This document shows, piece by piece, positions 1 to 5,962 of a stretch of 8,177 bases of DNA. The notes beneath the pieces are model-generated. The model was given only the letters and a program-made list of their open reading frames with translations. It did no database searches and was not told the DNA's origin. This DNA comes from an uncultured Rhodospirillaceae bacterium. GTDB taxonomy: Bacteria > Pseudomonadota > Alphaproteobacteria > RF32 > CAG-239. Location: contig OMQZ01000149.1 of assembly GCA_900313355.1 (NCBI GenBank), positions 1-8,177 on the forward strand, read 5' to 3'. The position numbers and the translations under genes were made by a program. Position 1 is the stretch's first letter, and each line of letters opens with the position of its first letter.

Positions 1-89
1 CACGCCGTTCAAACAGACGTAAACCACTTTTCTTGTAAACTTTTGTTACCAACACATACATTTTTTAAATGTGAAAAATAGGAAAAAAC
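1..89. other. Left-edge leader of argS; possible start of a divergent gene
   Basis: This is the non-coding leader of argS. On the minus strand an ATG at 61-59 opens a frame that stays open to the left edge, reading MYVLVTKVYKKSGLRLFERR. This could be the first 20 residues of a divergent gene, but no Shine-Dalgarno precedes it, so the call is weak. On the plus strand, frame 3 ends in a stop at 36-38 and frame 2 in a stop at 20-22, so the end of an upstream co-directional gene is equally possible. Too little is visible to assign a product. Confidence 0.2.
43..70 (+). promoter_or_regulatory. Possible sigma-70-type promoter of argS
   Basis: TTGTTA at 43-48 and TTAAAT at 65-70 are separated by 16 bases and lie about 20 bases before the argS start codon. 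The fit to the -35/-10 consensus is moderate and the region is AT-rich, so chance matches are likely. If real, the 5' leader would be very short, ending in the AGGAAA ribosome-binding site at 80-85. Confidence 0.3.
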
Positions 90-1826
90 ATGTTATCTCT
101 TGAAAAACAATTAAATGAAAAGATCAAAAACATTTTTAAAACTTCGGGCTTTGATGAAAAATTTGCTTTTGTTAAGCCGTCAGACAGACCGGATTTGAGT
201 GATTTTCAGTGCAATGGGGCTTTGGCTTTAGCTAAAACCTTAAAACAAAATCCGCGTGAAATCGGGCAAAAGATTGCCGATACTTTAGCATTGGACAATG
301 ATATCGCAACAGTTTCAGTCGATGGCCCGGGTTTTATCAATATCAAACTCAAAAACGAGTTTATTGCACAAAATATGGACGAGATGGCACTCGATTCGCG
401 CCTTGGTTGTGCTAAAACTGAAACTCCTTATAATGTTGTGATGGATTTCGGCGGTCCGAATGTGGCAAAAGCTCTCCATGTCGGGCATTTACGCTCTGCA
501 GTGATCGGCGAAAGCATTCGCCGTGTTCTCTCATTCGTCGGGCACAATGTGATCTCAGATGTTCATTTTGGTGATTGGGGAACACCGATGGGGATGATTT
601 TGGCACAAATTATCTTTGAAGATGGTGATTTATCAAAGGTTGAAACATATGATATTGAGTCTATTTCATCATTTTACAAAAGAGCGAACCTTCGCTGCAA
701 AGAAAATGAACAAGCCGCAGAAACAGCACGCATGATCACGGCAGAGTTACAAAACGGCAATAAAGAATATGTTAAAGCTTGGAAGCATTTGAGAGCCGTT
801 TCTGTTGCCGCCGTTAAAGAAAATTATGACGAACTTGATGCGCATTTTGATTTATGGCTTGGTGAAAGCGATGCGCATGAGATGTGTGGAAAAATTGTCA
901 AACTGGCTAACGAAAAAAGTATATCTGAAGTTGACGAAGGTGCAACAATTATCAGATTGCCCGAAACAAACAAACCGATGCCTCCTGTGATTTTGGTTAA
1001 ATCCGACGGTGGATTCGGCTATCAGCTCACGGATATTGCAACCATTAAAATGCGTGTTGATGACCTAAAAGCCGATGAAATTATTTATGTTGTTGATAAA
1101 CGCCAGTCGCTTCATTTTGAACAGGTTTTTGCAGTTGCCAAAATGCTTGAGATTGCCCCATCGACTAAATTGGAACATGTCGGCTTCGGCACAGTCAACG
1201 GTCAAGATGGCAAACCTTTCAAAACGCGTGACGGCGGCGTGATGAACCTTAAAGATTTGATTGAAATGAGCAAAGACAAAGTCCGTTCATCTATGCCGAA
1301 ACCAAATGAGGTTGAAGGCTACGGCAAAGCGGAAATTGAAAAACTGGTCAGTGAAGTTGCTATGGCTGCCATCAAATTCCAAGATTTGAAAAATACGGCA
1401 GCTTCCGGCTATGTGTTTGATTTGGAAGATTTTGCAAAGTTTGACGGCAAGACAGGACCTTATATTCAATATGCCATTGCACGTATCAATTCAATTATAA
1501 GAAAAGCAGACGAAAGCGGTGTGTCGCAAGGCAAAATCATCATATCAGAAAGTGATGAGCGCGCGCTTTCTTTGAAACTAGCCGCTTTTGAAAATGCGGT
1601 TGCCCGTACGGCAGAGCAAAAAGAACCGAGTATTATGACAGATTATGCGTATAATTTAGCACAAATATTCAGCTCTTTTTACAACACCTGCCCGATTATG
1701 AGCGCTGTTGATAATGAAATTAAAGCTTCGCGCTTAAAGCTCGCCGCTTTGGTGCGCGACGCATTAAAACAAGCACTTTATTTGCTCGGAATTGAAGCCC
1801 CCGAAAAAATGTTAAAAGCAAATTAG
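90..1826 (+). CDS. argS: Arginyl-tRNA synthetase (class I)
   Basis: This cytosolic enzyme charges tRNA-Arg with arginine using ATP. The 578-aa length is normal for a bacterial ArgRS. In order: an N-terminal additional domain (about residues 5-90, ending in the typical DGPGFINIKL); the class I catalytic core with the HIGH signature as HVGH at 130-133; the family motif GDWGTPMG at 161-168; a KMSKS-equivalent loop GKPFKTR at about 374-380, the variant form also found in E. coli ArgRS; and a C-terminal DALR-type helical anticodon-binding domain from about 450, starting near YIQYAIARI and ending with LLGIEAPEKM. The start is supported by AGGAAA 5 bases upstream. The gene is intact and all key motifs are present. 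The next gene starts 12 bases after the stop, so the two are probably cotranscribed. Confidence in the product is very high. Confidence 0.98.
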   Translation: MLSLEKQLNEKIKNIFKTSGFDEKFAFVKPSDRPDLSDFQCNGALALAKTLKQNPREIGQKIADTLALDNDIATVSVDGPGFINIKLKNEFIAQNMDEMALDSRLGCAKTETPYNVVMDFGGPNVAKALHVGHLRSAVIGESIRRVLSFVGHNVISDVHFGDWGTPMGMILAQIIFEDGDLSKVETYDIESISSFYKRANLRCKENEQAAETARMITAELQNGNKEYVKAWKHLRAVSVAAVKENYDELDAHFDLWLGESDAHEMCGKIVKLANEKSISEVDEGATIIRLPETNKPMPPVILVKSDGGFGYQLTDIATIKMRVDDLKADEIIYVVDKRQSLHFEQVFAVAKMLEIAPSTKLEHVGFGTVNGQDGKPFKTRDGGVMNLKDLIEMSKDKVRSSMPKPNEVEGYGKAEIEKLVSEVAMAAIKFQDLKNTAASGYVFDLEDFAKFDGKTGPYIQYAIARINSIIRKADESGVSQGKIIISESDERALSLKLAAFENAVARTAEQKEPSIMTDYAYNLAQIFSSFYNTCPIMSAVDNEIKASRLKLAALVRDALKQALYLLGIEAPEKMLKAN

Positions 1827-1838
1827 AAAGGATAAAAA

Positions 1839-3176
1839 ATGCATCAATTAGAAGAAATTTTAACCCATTATGGTGTTGAAGGAAAAGTTGAAGGCGAAGG
1901 TGTCGGTCCTTTAATCAAACAAATCAGATTTAAACCGAAACCCGGAACAAAAATCAAGAATATTACCTCTTCAGTTGAAGATATTGCGCGCGAAATGGGT
2001 GTCAAAACCTTGCGTATAAGCAATGTTTGTGAGGGCGGATGTATCGGTTTCGAAATTGCAAACGATGTATTTCAAACCGTGCCGCTTGAAGATGTGTTAG
2101 AATCAGATGAAGCAAAAAACGCAAAAGGTGCCTTGCCTATCAGTTTAGGTGTTAAAATAGACGGAACGCCGGTGTTTGCAGATTTAGCAAAGATGCCTCA
2201 TCTGCTCGTTGCCGGCGCAACCGGTTCCGGAAAGTCTGTCGGATTAAACGCATTTATCATTTCGCTGATCAAACGCAAAAAGCCAAATGAACTGAAATTT
2301 GTGATGATTGACCCGAAACGCATTGAATTTTCGGTCTATAACGATCAAAAATATATGTATATGCCGGTTATTACAGACAATGCTGATGCTTCAGAAGCTT
2401 TACAGCTCCTTGTTGATGAAATGAACAAACGTTACGAGCTGTTTGAAAAAAGCCTGACGAAAAACATTGAGGAATACAATGAAAAAGAAGGCAATATGCA
2501 ATATATTGTAACCATCGTTGATGAATTTTCAGACTTAGTTTTATCAGATAAGACAGTTGAAAAGAAAATCCAGATTTTAGCTCAAAAAGCAAGGGCGGCA
2601 GGTATCCACTTAGTTCTTGCGACACAACGTCCGTCTGTTGATGTGGTCACAGGTTCAATTAAAGCAAACTTCCCTTCCAGAATGGCTTTCAAAACAGCTT
2701 CGGGTGTTGACTCTAAAACCATATTAGACACCACAGGTGCCGAAGATTTGGTTGGCCGCGGTGACGCCTTGTTTTTAGCCGGAAATGGTGAATTATCACG
2801 CATACATGGTGCATATATTTCAACAGAAGGTATTGAAGAAATCTTAAAGCCTTATCGTTGTAAAATTGAGCCAGTATTAAAGAAAAAGCCAGAACCGGAC
2901 CAAGTTGTTCTCGAAAAAACATCAGGTAAAAAAATTGAAAAAGAAAAACAGTTTTTCCTTATTCGTTGGATTAAAGGTATTTGGGGCTGGCTTTCAAAAA
3001 CAGAAAAAAAGAAATTCTTAAAAATGATTTGGCTCTTGCTTGTCGGTGCTTTCGTCGGGTCAAAAACACAAGACAAAAGCGGTGCGTTGTTTGATACAAT
3101 CGCGGATAATCTAACCAAAACGAAACGCCGCACATACACAACAACAAGAAGAAAAACGACAAGAAGAAGATATTAA
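1839..3176 (+). CDS. Short FtsK/SpoIIIE-family DNA translocase-like ATPase with a basic tail
   Basis: The protein has 445 aa, much shorter than a classical FtsK (roughly 750 to over 1300 aa). Residues about 15-95 match the FtsK alpha domain (GPLIKQIRFKPKPGTK, then a FEIAND/QTVPLEDVL region). The RecA-like beta domain follows, with Walker A GATGSGKS at 126-133, Walker B IVDEF at 226-230 and the family signature RAAGIHLVLATQRPS at about 252-266. The ATPase therefore looks catalytically complete. The N-terminal multi-span membrane domain and the C-terminal winged-helix gamma domain, which reads KOPS and contacts XerD in FtsK, are both absent. Instead residues 345-445 are lysine/arginine-rich, with an aromatic stretch (about 372-386), a hydrophobic segment MIWLLLVGAFVG (396-407) and an Arg/Thr-rich end. 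GAAAGGA at 1826-1832 is the ribosome-binding site. The gene follows argS by 12 bases and ends at a strong terminator. I infer a DNA-pumping motor of changed specificity; true FtsK function is not assured. Confidence 0.85.
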   Translation: MHQLEEILTHYGVEGKVEGEGVGPLIKQIRFKPKPGTKIKNITSSVEDIAREMGVKTLRISNVCEGGCIGFEIANDVFQTVPLEDVLESDEAKNAKGALPISLGVKIDGTPVFADLAKMPHLLVAGATGSGKSVGLNAFIISLIKRKKPNELKFVMIDPKRIEFSVYNDQKYMYMPVITDNADASEALQLLVDEMNKRYELFEKSLTKNIEEYNEKEGNMQYIVTIVDEFSDLVLSDKTVEKKIQILAQKARAAGIHLVLATQRPSVDVVTGSIKANFPSRMAFKTASGVDSKTILDTTGAEDLVGRGDALFLAGNGELSRIHGAYISTEGIEEILKPYRCKIEPVLKKKPEPDQVVLEKTSGKKIEKEKQFFLIRWIKGIWGWLSKTEKKKFLKMIWLLLVGAFVGSKTQDKSGALFDTIADNLTKTKRRTYTTTRRKTTRRRY

Positions 3177-3179
3177 TCA

Positions 3180-3205
3180 AAAAGCCTCTCAAACGAGAGG
3201 CTTTT
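3180..3205. terminator. Bidirectional intrinsic terminator between converging transcripts
   Basis: A perfect 11-bp inverted repeat, AAAAGCCTCTC (3180-3190) and GAGAGGCTTTT (3195-3205), flanks an AAAC loop. Its A/T-rich ends give a U-tract in both directions. It begins 4 bases after the FtsK-like gene and lies 21 bases beyond the stop of the converging minus-strand gene, so it can end both transcripts. Confidence 0.92.
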
Positions 3206-3225
3206 CAGTTAAAAAGATAAGAAGT

Positions 3226-3792
3226 TTATTCGCGGCCGTCATTTTTAAGATCAAGAACAATACTTTCACCACTTTCCATTTTGCGATATTCTTCTACACT
3301 TTTAATATATTCTTTTTCCTGTTCTTTATATTCCTCTATAATGAGGCGTCTTGCACGCTCAACAGCTAATTTTGACTCTCCTTCTATATCATCAAAACCA
3401 AAAAACTTATCTTCCATATAATTACTTAAATTTGATTTTCCACTTACTTCATCGCCTTCACGATAATAAACATCTTTTGACCTAGATAAGACAGGCTCTG
3501 ATACAACATCTGCCTTTTTTTTGAATTTTTTTAATCCTTGATAAATTTTATACTCTAAAAAAGATAATTTATATATATTCAATGTCATTTCACCCCTGGC
3601 TCTGGTTACACGTTCATGGTCACAGCTGACAATCTTTTCCGAATATGAGACATCAACCACAACACATCCTCCTCTGGAAGTCGGAAGTATTGCCTCTGCG
3701 CCTCCAACAAGAAATGAAAAATGCGATTTAGGATCCGAAACATGAAAATCATCATGCCCCGTTTTTTTGTTTAAAAAAACTTTTTCACTCAT
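3226..3792 (-). CDS. Hypothetical protein, 188 aa, charged C-terminal helix
   Basis: I do not recognise this family. No signal peptide or membrane segment is evident, so it is probably cytoplasmic. The N-terminal half (about 20-75) reads like a beta-rich domain with short hydrophobic strands (FSFLVGGAEAIL, GGCVVVDVSYS) and two cysteines at 43 and 57. The middle (80-130) is lysine-rich and then polar. Residues about 140-175 form a strongly charged heptad-like helix (ARRLIIEEYKEQEKEYIKSV) that may be a coiled coil. The start is supported by AGAAAGGA about 8 bases upstream; that site lies inside the last codons of a 22-codon ORF ending 4 bases before this ATG, which suggests translational coupling. 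It is the promoter-distal gene of a minus-strand cluster and ends at the shared terminator at 3180-3205. The gene itself is supported by length, ribosome-binding site and context; the function is unknown. Confidence 0.8.
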   Translation of the reverse strand: MSEKVFLNKKTGHDDFHVSDPKSHFSFLVGGAEAILPTSRGGCVVVDVSYSEKIVSCDHERVTRARGEMTLNIYKLSFLEYKIYQGLKKFKKKADVVSEPVLSRSKDVYYREGDEVSGKSNLSNYMEDKFFGFDDIEGESKLAVERARRLIIEEYKEQEKEYIKSVEEYRKMESGESIVLDLKNDGRE

Positions 3793-3796
3793 TATC

Positions 3797-3865
3797 TTAT
3801 TCCTTTCTAAAACTTGTTATTTCCGGCCACCTTTTCCTGTTTTTAAAGTTATAATCTTGTCGCAT
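3797..3865 (-). CDS. Small basic ORF, 22 aa, coupled to the downstream gene
   Basis: An ATG at 3865-3863 is preceded by TAAGGAGG (3880-3873) at an ideal 7-base spacing, the best ribosome-binding site in this cluster. The frame runs 22 codons (MRQDYNFKNRKRWPEI..., ending RKE) to a TAA at 3799-3797. Seven of 22 residues are Lys or Arg. Its final codons (AGA AAG GAA TAA) contain the Shine-Dalgarno of the 188-aa gene, whose ATG follows 4 bases later in another frame. It could be a functional microprotein, a leader peptide coupling translation to the next gene, or a remnant of an older N-terminus. The sequence resembles nothing I know. Support is the ribosome-binding site and the arrangement only. 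Confidence 0.5.
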   Translation of the reverse strand: MRQDYNFKNRKRWPEITSFRKE

Positions 3866-3884
3866 CACTGTACCTCCTTACAAA

Positions 3885-3912
3885 TTCGGGCAGAGATTAT
3901 CCTCTGCCCGAA
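3885..3912 (-). terminator. Strong intercistronic hairpin (possible terminator or attenuator)
   Basis: A perfect 11-bp stem, TTCGGGCAGAG (3885-3895) and CTCTGCCCGAA (3902-3912), surrounds a 6-base loop. In the minus direction it follows the stop of the 233-aa gene by 13 bases and precedes the Shine-Dalgarno of the 22-codon ORF by only 4 bases. The bases after it read TTTGTAAGG, a poor U-tract, so it may be a leaky terminator, an mRNA-stabilising hairpin or a barrier that sets the ratio between the two genes. Confidence 0.6.
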
Positions 3913-3925
3913 CAAAGCTTAAAAA

Positions 3926-4627
3926 TTACATTTCTTGGCTGTTTGAACGTGTCTGCGTATTTTGAAGATACGGATTTTTACGATCTTCTTCAGCAGCTAC
4001 AGCAAAAAATCCCTCAACAGCAGGTGTTAATCTAGCGCCTTGTGCTTCCAAAGCTTTGCGTTGTTTATAAACTGGTTCTGTCATAACAACAGTTGACTCT
4101 TTACCATCAACAACCAAAACCATATCACACGGGTTGTTATTTCCGATTGCTTCTTCACCAGAAATGGTGATTAAGCCACCCTTAGCGACAAACTGAACTT
4201 CACCCCATGTTGTGTCAAGATACAAATCTTCTGCTGCAACAATGGCCTGACGGTGTTCACCACCAACCGTTTTTGCTTTAACCGTTTCACCGGGCGCAAG
4301 GTCTTCATAAGAACGACCACCTTCTATTTCATACAATTTAGTAACCTTTTCGGGTTTCTTAGCATACTGATCTTTATCCCCATTAATGCATTTTCTCGTA
4401 TCAATGGCTTGTCCTTCTTTGGCCGTATTTTTTGTTTCTTCAATTTTACGTCCGTCACGAGCCAAAACATTCGTCTCAACTAGCTCACCGCCTTTTGCTT
4501 TTGTTAATTCTACGTCAATCGCAACTTTTGCAATTTCAAAAACTTCTGAACGATGCGTTTTAACATAATTCAAAACTTCTGCTTGCGATAAAGGTTGTTC
4601 TTTTGTTGATTGTCTTAATGTCATCAT
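3926..4627 (-). CDS. Hypothetical protein, 233 aa, two weakly similar modules
   Basis: I cannot name this family. No signal peptide or membrane segment is seen, so it is likely cytoplasmic. After a helical N-terminus (about 10-45) two modules seem to share a pattern. The first (about 52-100) reads RDGRKIEETKNTAKEGQAI, then GDKDQY and TKLYE. The second (about 135-190) reads TTWGEVQFVAKGGLITI, then CDMVLVV and EPVYK. Both have an A-K-(E/G)-G turn, an isoleucine strand and a tyrosine ending about 25-40 residues later. This resembles small beta-rich domains in uncharacterised proteobacterial and phage proteins, but that is inference. The C-terminus is polar and probably disordered (LQNTQTRSNSQEM). 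Two ATGs stand in tandem; AGGG at 4638-4635 sits 7 bases before the first. A well-placed promoter at 4705-4733 drives it, and it is the first gene of the minus-strand cluster. Confidence 0.8.
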   Translation of the reverse strand: MMTLRQSTKEQPLSQAEVLNYVKTHRSEVFEIAKVAIDVELTKAKGGELVETNVLARDGRKIEETKNTAKEGQAIDTRKCINGDKDQYAKKPEKVTKLYEIEGGRSYEDLAPGETVKAKTVGGEHRQAIVAAEDLYLDTTWGEVQFVAKGGLITISGEEAIGNNNPCDMVLVVDGKESTVVMTEPVYKQRKALEAQGARLTPAVEGFFAVAAEEDRKNPYLQNTQTRSNSQEM

Positions 4628-4673
4628 TTTTTATCCCTAAATTAAAATATTTTGTTGTTATCACAAGGAACCA

Positions 4674-4696
4674 GAATCGTAAAAGAAAAAGGAACC
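4674..4696 (+). repeat. Imperfect direct repeat, copy 1 (GAATCGTAAAA...)
   Basis: A 23-base segment starting GAATCGTAAAA matches the segment at 4801-4823 in 19 of 23 positions by hand alignment, including 11 identical bases at the start and the AAGGA near the end. This copy lies in the leader of the 233-aa gene. The A-rich parts make some similarity cheap; the GAATCGT core does not. Confidence 0.4.
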
Positions 4697-4704
4697 TTAT
4701 TTTC

Positions 4705-4733
4705 CATATACCATAAACCGACTAACTTGTCAA
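4705..4733 (-). promoter_or_regulatory. Promoter of the minus-strand cluster
   Basis: On the minus strand a perfect -35 TTGACA (4733-4728) is followed after exactly 17 bases by TATATG (4710-4705), with TGG just before it as an extended -10 element. Transcription would start near 4698 and give a leader of about 70 bases before the 233-aa gene. The -35 box is one arm of the inverted repeat at 4727-4746, so a repressor binding there would block RNA polymerase. Confidence 0.6.
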
Positions 4734-4746
4734 ACAAATTTGACAA
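4727..4746. repeat. 20-base inverted repeat over the -35 box (putative operator)
   Basis: Perfect 8-base arms TTGTCAAA (4727-4734) and TTTGACAA (4739-4746) flank CAAA. The left arm contains the minus-strand -35 box. The size and placement suit a dimeric helix-turn-helix regulator. The symmetry also places TTGACA on the plus strand at 4740-4745, but no good -10 follows it there. Confidence 0.5.
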
Positions 4747-4800
4747 AAAAATTTAAAATTAATCATGGCATTGAATTAACCTTAAACAAAAAAATTTAAC

Positions 4801-4823
4801 GAATCGTAAAAAAACAAGGAGTC
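4801..4823 (+). repeat. Imperfect direct repeat, copy 2
   Basis: This is the second copy of the segment at 4674-4696, in the same orientation and 127 bases away. It begins GAATCGTAAAA and ends in AAGGAGTC, so it contains GANTC sites at both ends (4801-4805 and 4819-4823). Confidence 0.4.
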
Positions 4824-4826
4824 TGA

Positions 4827-4881
4827 TTTTCTTCTTAAATCAAAAATTATATCCTTTGATTTCAAAGATTTAAGAAGAAAA
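4827..4881. repeat. Long-loop 15-bp perfect inverted repeat
   Basis: TTTTCTTCTTAAATC (4827-4841) and GATTTAAGAAGAAAA (4867-4881) are exact reverse complements with a 25-base gap. The gap itself contains a smaller inverted repeat, CTTTGA TT TCAAAG (4854-4867). No U-tract follows on either strand, so this is not an ordinary terminator. It lies about 60 bases upstream of the galU promoter and may be a paired regulator site, a cruciform or part of an intergenic repeat family. Confidence 0.55.
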
Positions 4882-4916
4882 AGTAATTGATTTCTTCTGA
4901 TTTTGAAATTGCAGGC

Positions 4917-4949
4917 TTGCTTATTTAAAAAAAATCGGTTATATATAAT
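4917..4949 (+). promoter_or_regulatory. Probable galU promoter
   Basis: A perfect -10 hexamer TATAAT lies at 4944-4949, 36 bases before the start codon. The best -35 candidate TTGCTT (4917-4922) is 21 bases from it, which is long; an overlapping TATATA at 4940-4945 would give a 17-base spacer. Start-site choice is therefore ambiguous. The ribosome-binding site AAGGAG is at 4972-4977. Confidence 0.5.
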
Positions 4950-4985
4950 GCATAACAATTATTTTATTTTTAAGGAGATTTTTTA

Positions 4986-5876
4986 ATGTTTCAAAAACCG
5001 GAAGTTTGTGTTTTACCAGTTGCCGGTTTATCAACACGCAACCTACCTGCCACAAAAGTTTTACATAAAGGTTTTTTAACCCTTAACAATTTACCGATTA
5101 TCCAATATGCCGTTGATTGTTGCAGAGAAATCGGTATCAAAGAAATTGTCTTTATCTACAGTGATCAGTCTTGTAAACATTTGTTCGAACAATATTATGC
5201 TCCTTATCCTTTTTTAGAAAATCACTTAAGAGAAAAAAACAAATTAGATCTTCTCAAAATTTTAGAAGATATTATCCCTCAAAACATGAAGTTTTCATTT
5301 GCTTTGCAAGATAAGCCTCTCGGTAATGGTCATGCAATTTTAATGGCAAAAGAATATGTTGGAAAGCGCAATTTTATTGTGATGTGGCCCGATGATGTTT
5401 ATATCAACCTAAACGGGCCTTGTATTTTAAAACAGCTTTGCGATGTTTATGAAAAAGAAGGCGGCGTGGTCGAAAACATTATGGAATTCCCGAGAGAACA
5501 AATGGTTCGTTACGGTGCATTAATTGATGCCGAGCGTGATGGCGATGTCGTTCATGCAAAAGGGTTGGTTGAAAAACCTGCTTTGGAAAATGTGCCGTCG
5601 AACTATGCCAGTATGGGCCCTTACATTTTGCCGAATGTCGTGATGGATTTATTGCCCGAAGTCAGGAAAGGCACAAACGGCGAAATTAATTTGACCGATG
5701 CTATCAACTTGGCTGTTCAACGTGGTGAAAAACTAACCGGTGTTTTAGCAAAAACGATGCGTTTTGACTGCGGCACGAACAATGATTTAGCCAAAGCCAA
5801 CATCAAATTGTCTCTGCTTCAAAACAAAGAACTTCGTGAGTATGCAAGAGAAGTATTGAAAAACATTGATGATTAG
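4986..5876 (+). CDS. galU: GalU-type UTP-glucose-1-phosphate uridylyltransferase
   Basis: This 296-aa cytosolic nucleotidyltransferase (E. coli GalU has about 300 aa) is expected to make UDP-glucose from UTP and glucose-1-phosphate for surface polysaccharides. Visible family motifs: the nucleotide-binding loop PVAGLSTRNLPATK (11-24), Q108 and PLGNGHAIL (111-119), the metal-binding Asp region WPDD (134-137), RYG (175-177), VEKP (195-198), PSN-ASMGPYIL (204-215), GEINLTDAI (232-240) and FDCGT (260-264). Several conserved positions differ: the usual GLGTR is GLSTR, and the usual KEMLPL is KGFLTL at 28-33. The fold is secure, but the exact sugar or nucleotide could differ. AAGGAG 8 bases upstream and TATAAT at 4944 support the start. 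The gene stands alone, divergent from the minus-strand cluster. No clear terminator follows until 6187, so its message may run through the structured region. Confidence 0.88.
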   Translation: MFQKPEVCVLPVAGLSTRNLPATKVLHKGFLTLNNLPIIQYAVDCCREIGIKEIVFIYSDQSCKHLFEQYYAPYPFLENHLREKNKLDLLKILEDIIPQNMKFSFALQDKPLGNGHAILMAKEYVGKRNFIVMWPDDVYINLNGPCILKQLCDVYEKEGGVVENIMEFPREQMVRYGALIDAERDGDVVHAKGLVEKPALENVPSNYASMGPYILPNVVMDLLPEVRKGTNGEINLTDAINLAVQRGEKLTGVLAKTMRFDCGTNNDLAKANIKLSLLQNKELREYAREVLKNIDD

Positions 5877-5962
5877 AAAAAAATGCTTGCTTTTTGATAA
5901 AAAAGGCAATAGGAAAGAAATACTTTAAACGAATTATGAAAATTATTGAGTTCTTTGACATA

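Larger units (their letters stand above)
4628..4985. other. Divergent intergenic region, 358 bases
   Basis: This very AT-rich region separates the minus-strand cluster from galU. It holds the cluster promoter with an overlapping inverted repeat, a 23-base imperfect direct repeat, a 15-bp long-loop inverted repeat and the galU promoter, each listed separately. No convincing ORF is present in either strand. Three GANTC sites occur (4674, 4801, 4819), the CcrM methylation sequence in Alphaproteobacteria. Confidence 0.7.

Noticed and set aside
2852..3139. 95-aa open frame on the minus strand inside the FtsK-like gene
   Set aside because: It is antisense to a well-supported coding region, has no ribosome-binding site of note, and its composition mirrors the Lys-rich codons of the other strand.
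2900..3176. FtsK-like gene as a frameshifted pseudogene with a lost gamma domain
   Set aside because: The tail is followed within 4 bases by a strong terminator and then by converging genes; I see no gamma-like remnant in any frame, so the short form looks genuine.
4740..4768. Plus-strand promoter from TTGACA at 4740-4745
   Set aside because: At 16-18 bases spacing the -10 would be ATCATG or TCATGG, a poor match; the symmetry of the inverted repeat explains the TTGACA.
5887..5909. Hairpin TTGC-TTTTT/AAAAAGGCAA as galU terminator
   Set aside because: The stem is mostly A-T with a bulge and no U-tract follows; it is not convincing as a terminator.
5955..5960. TTGACA as -35 box of the small RNA
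   Set aside because: No acceptable -10 lies 15-19 bases downstream, and the closing stem of the RNA begins only 3 bases later.
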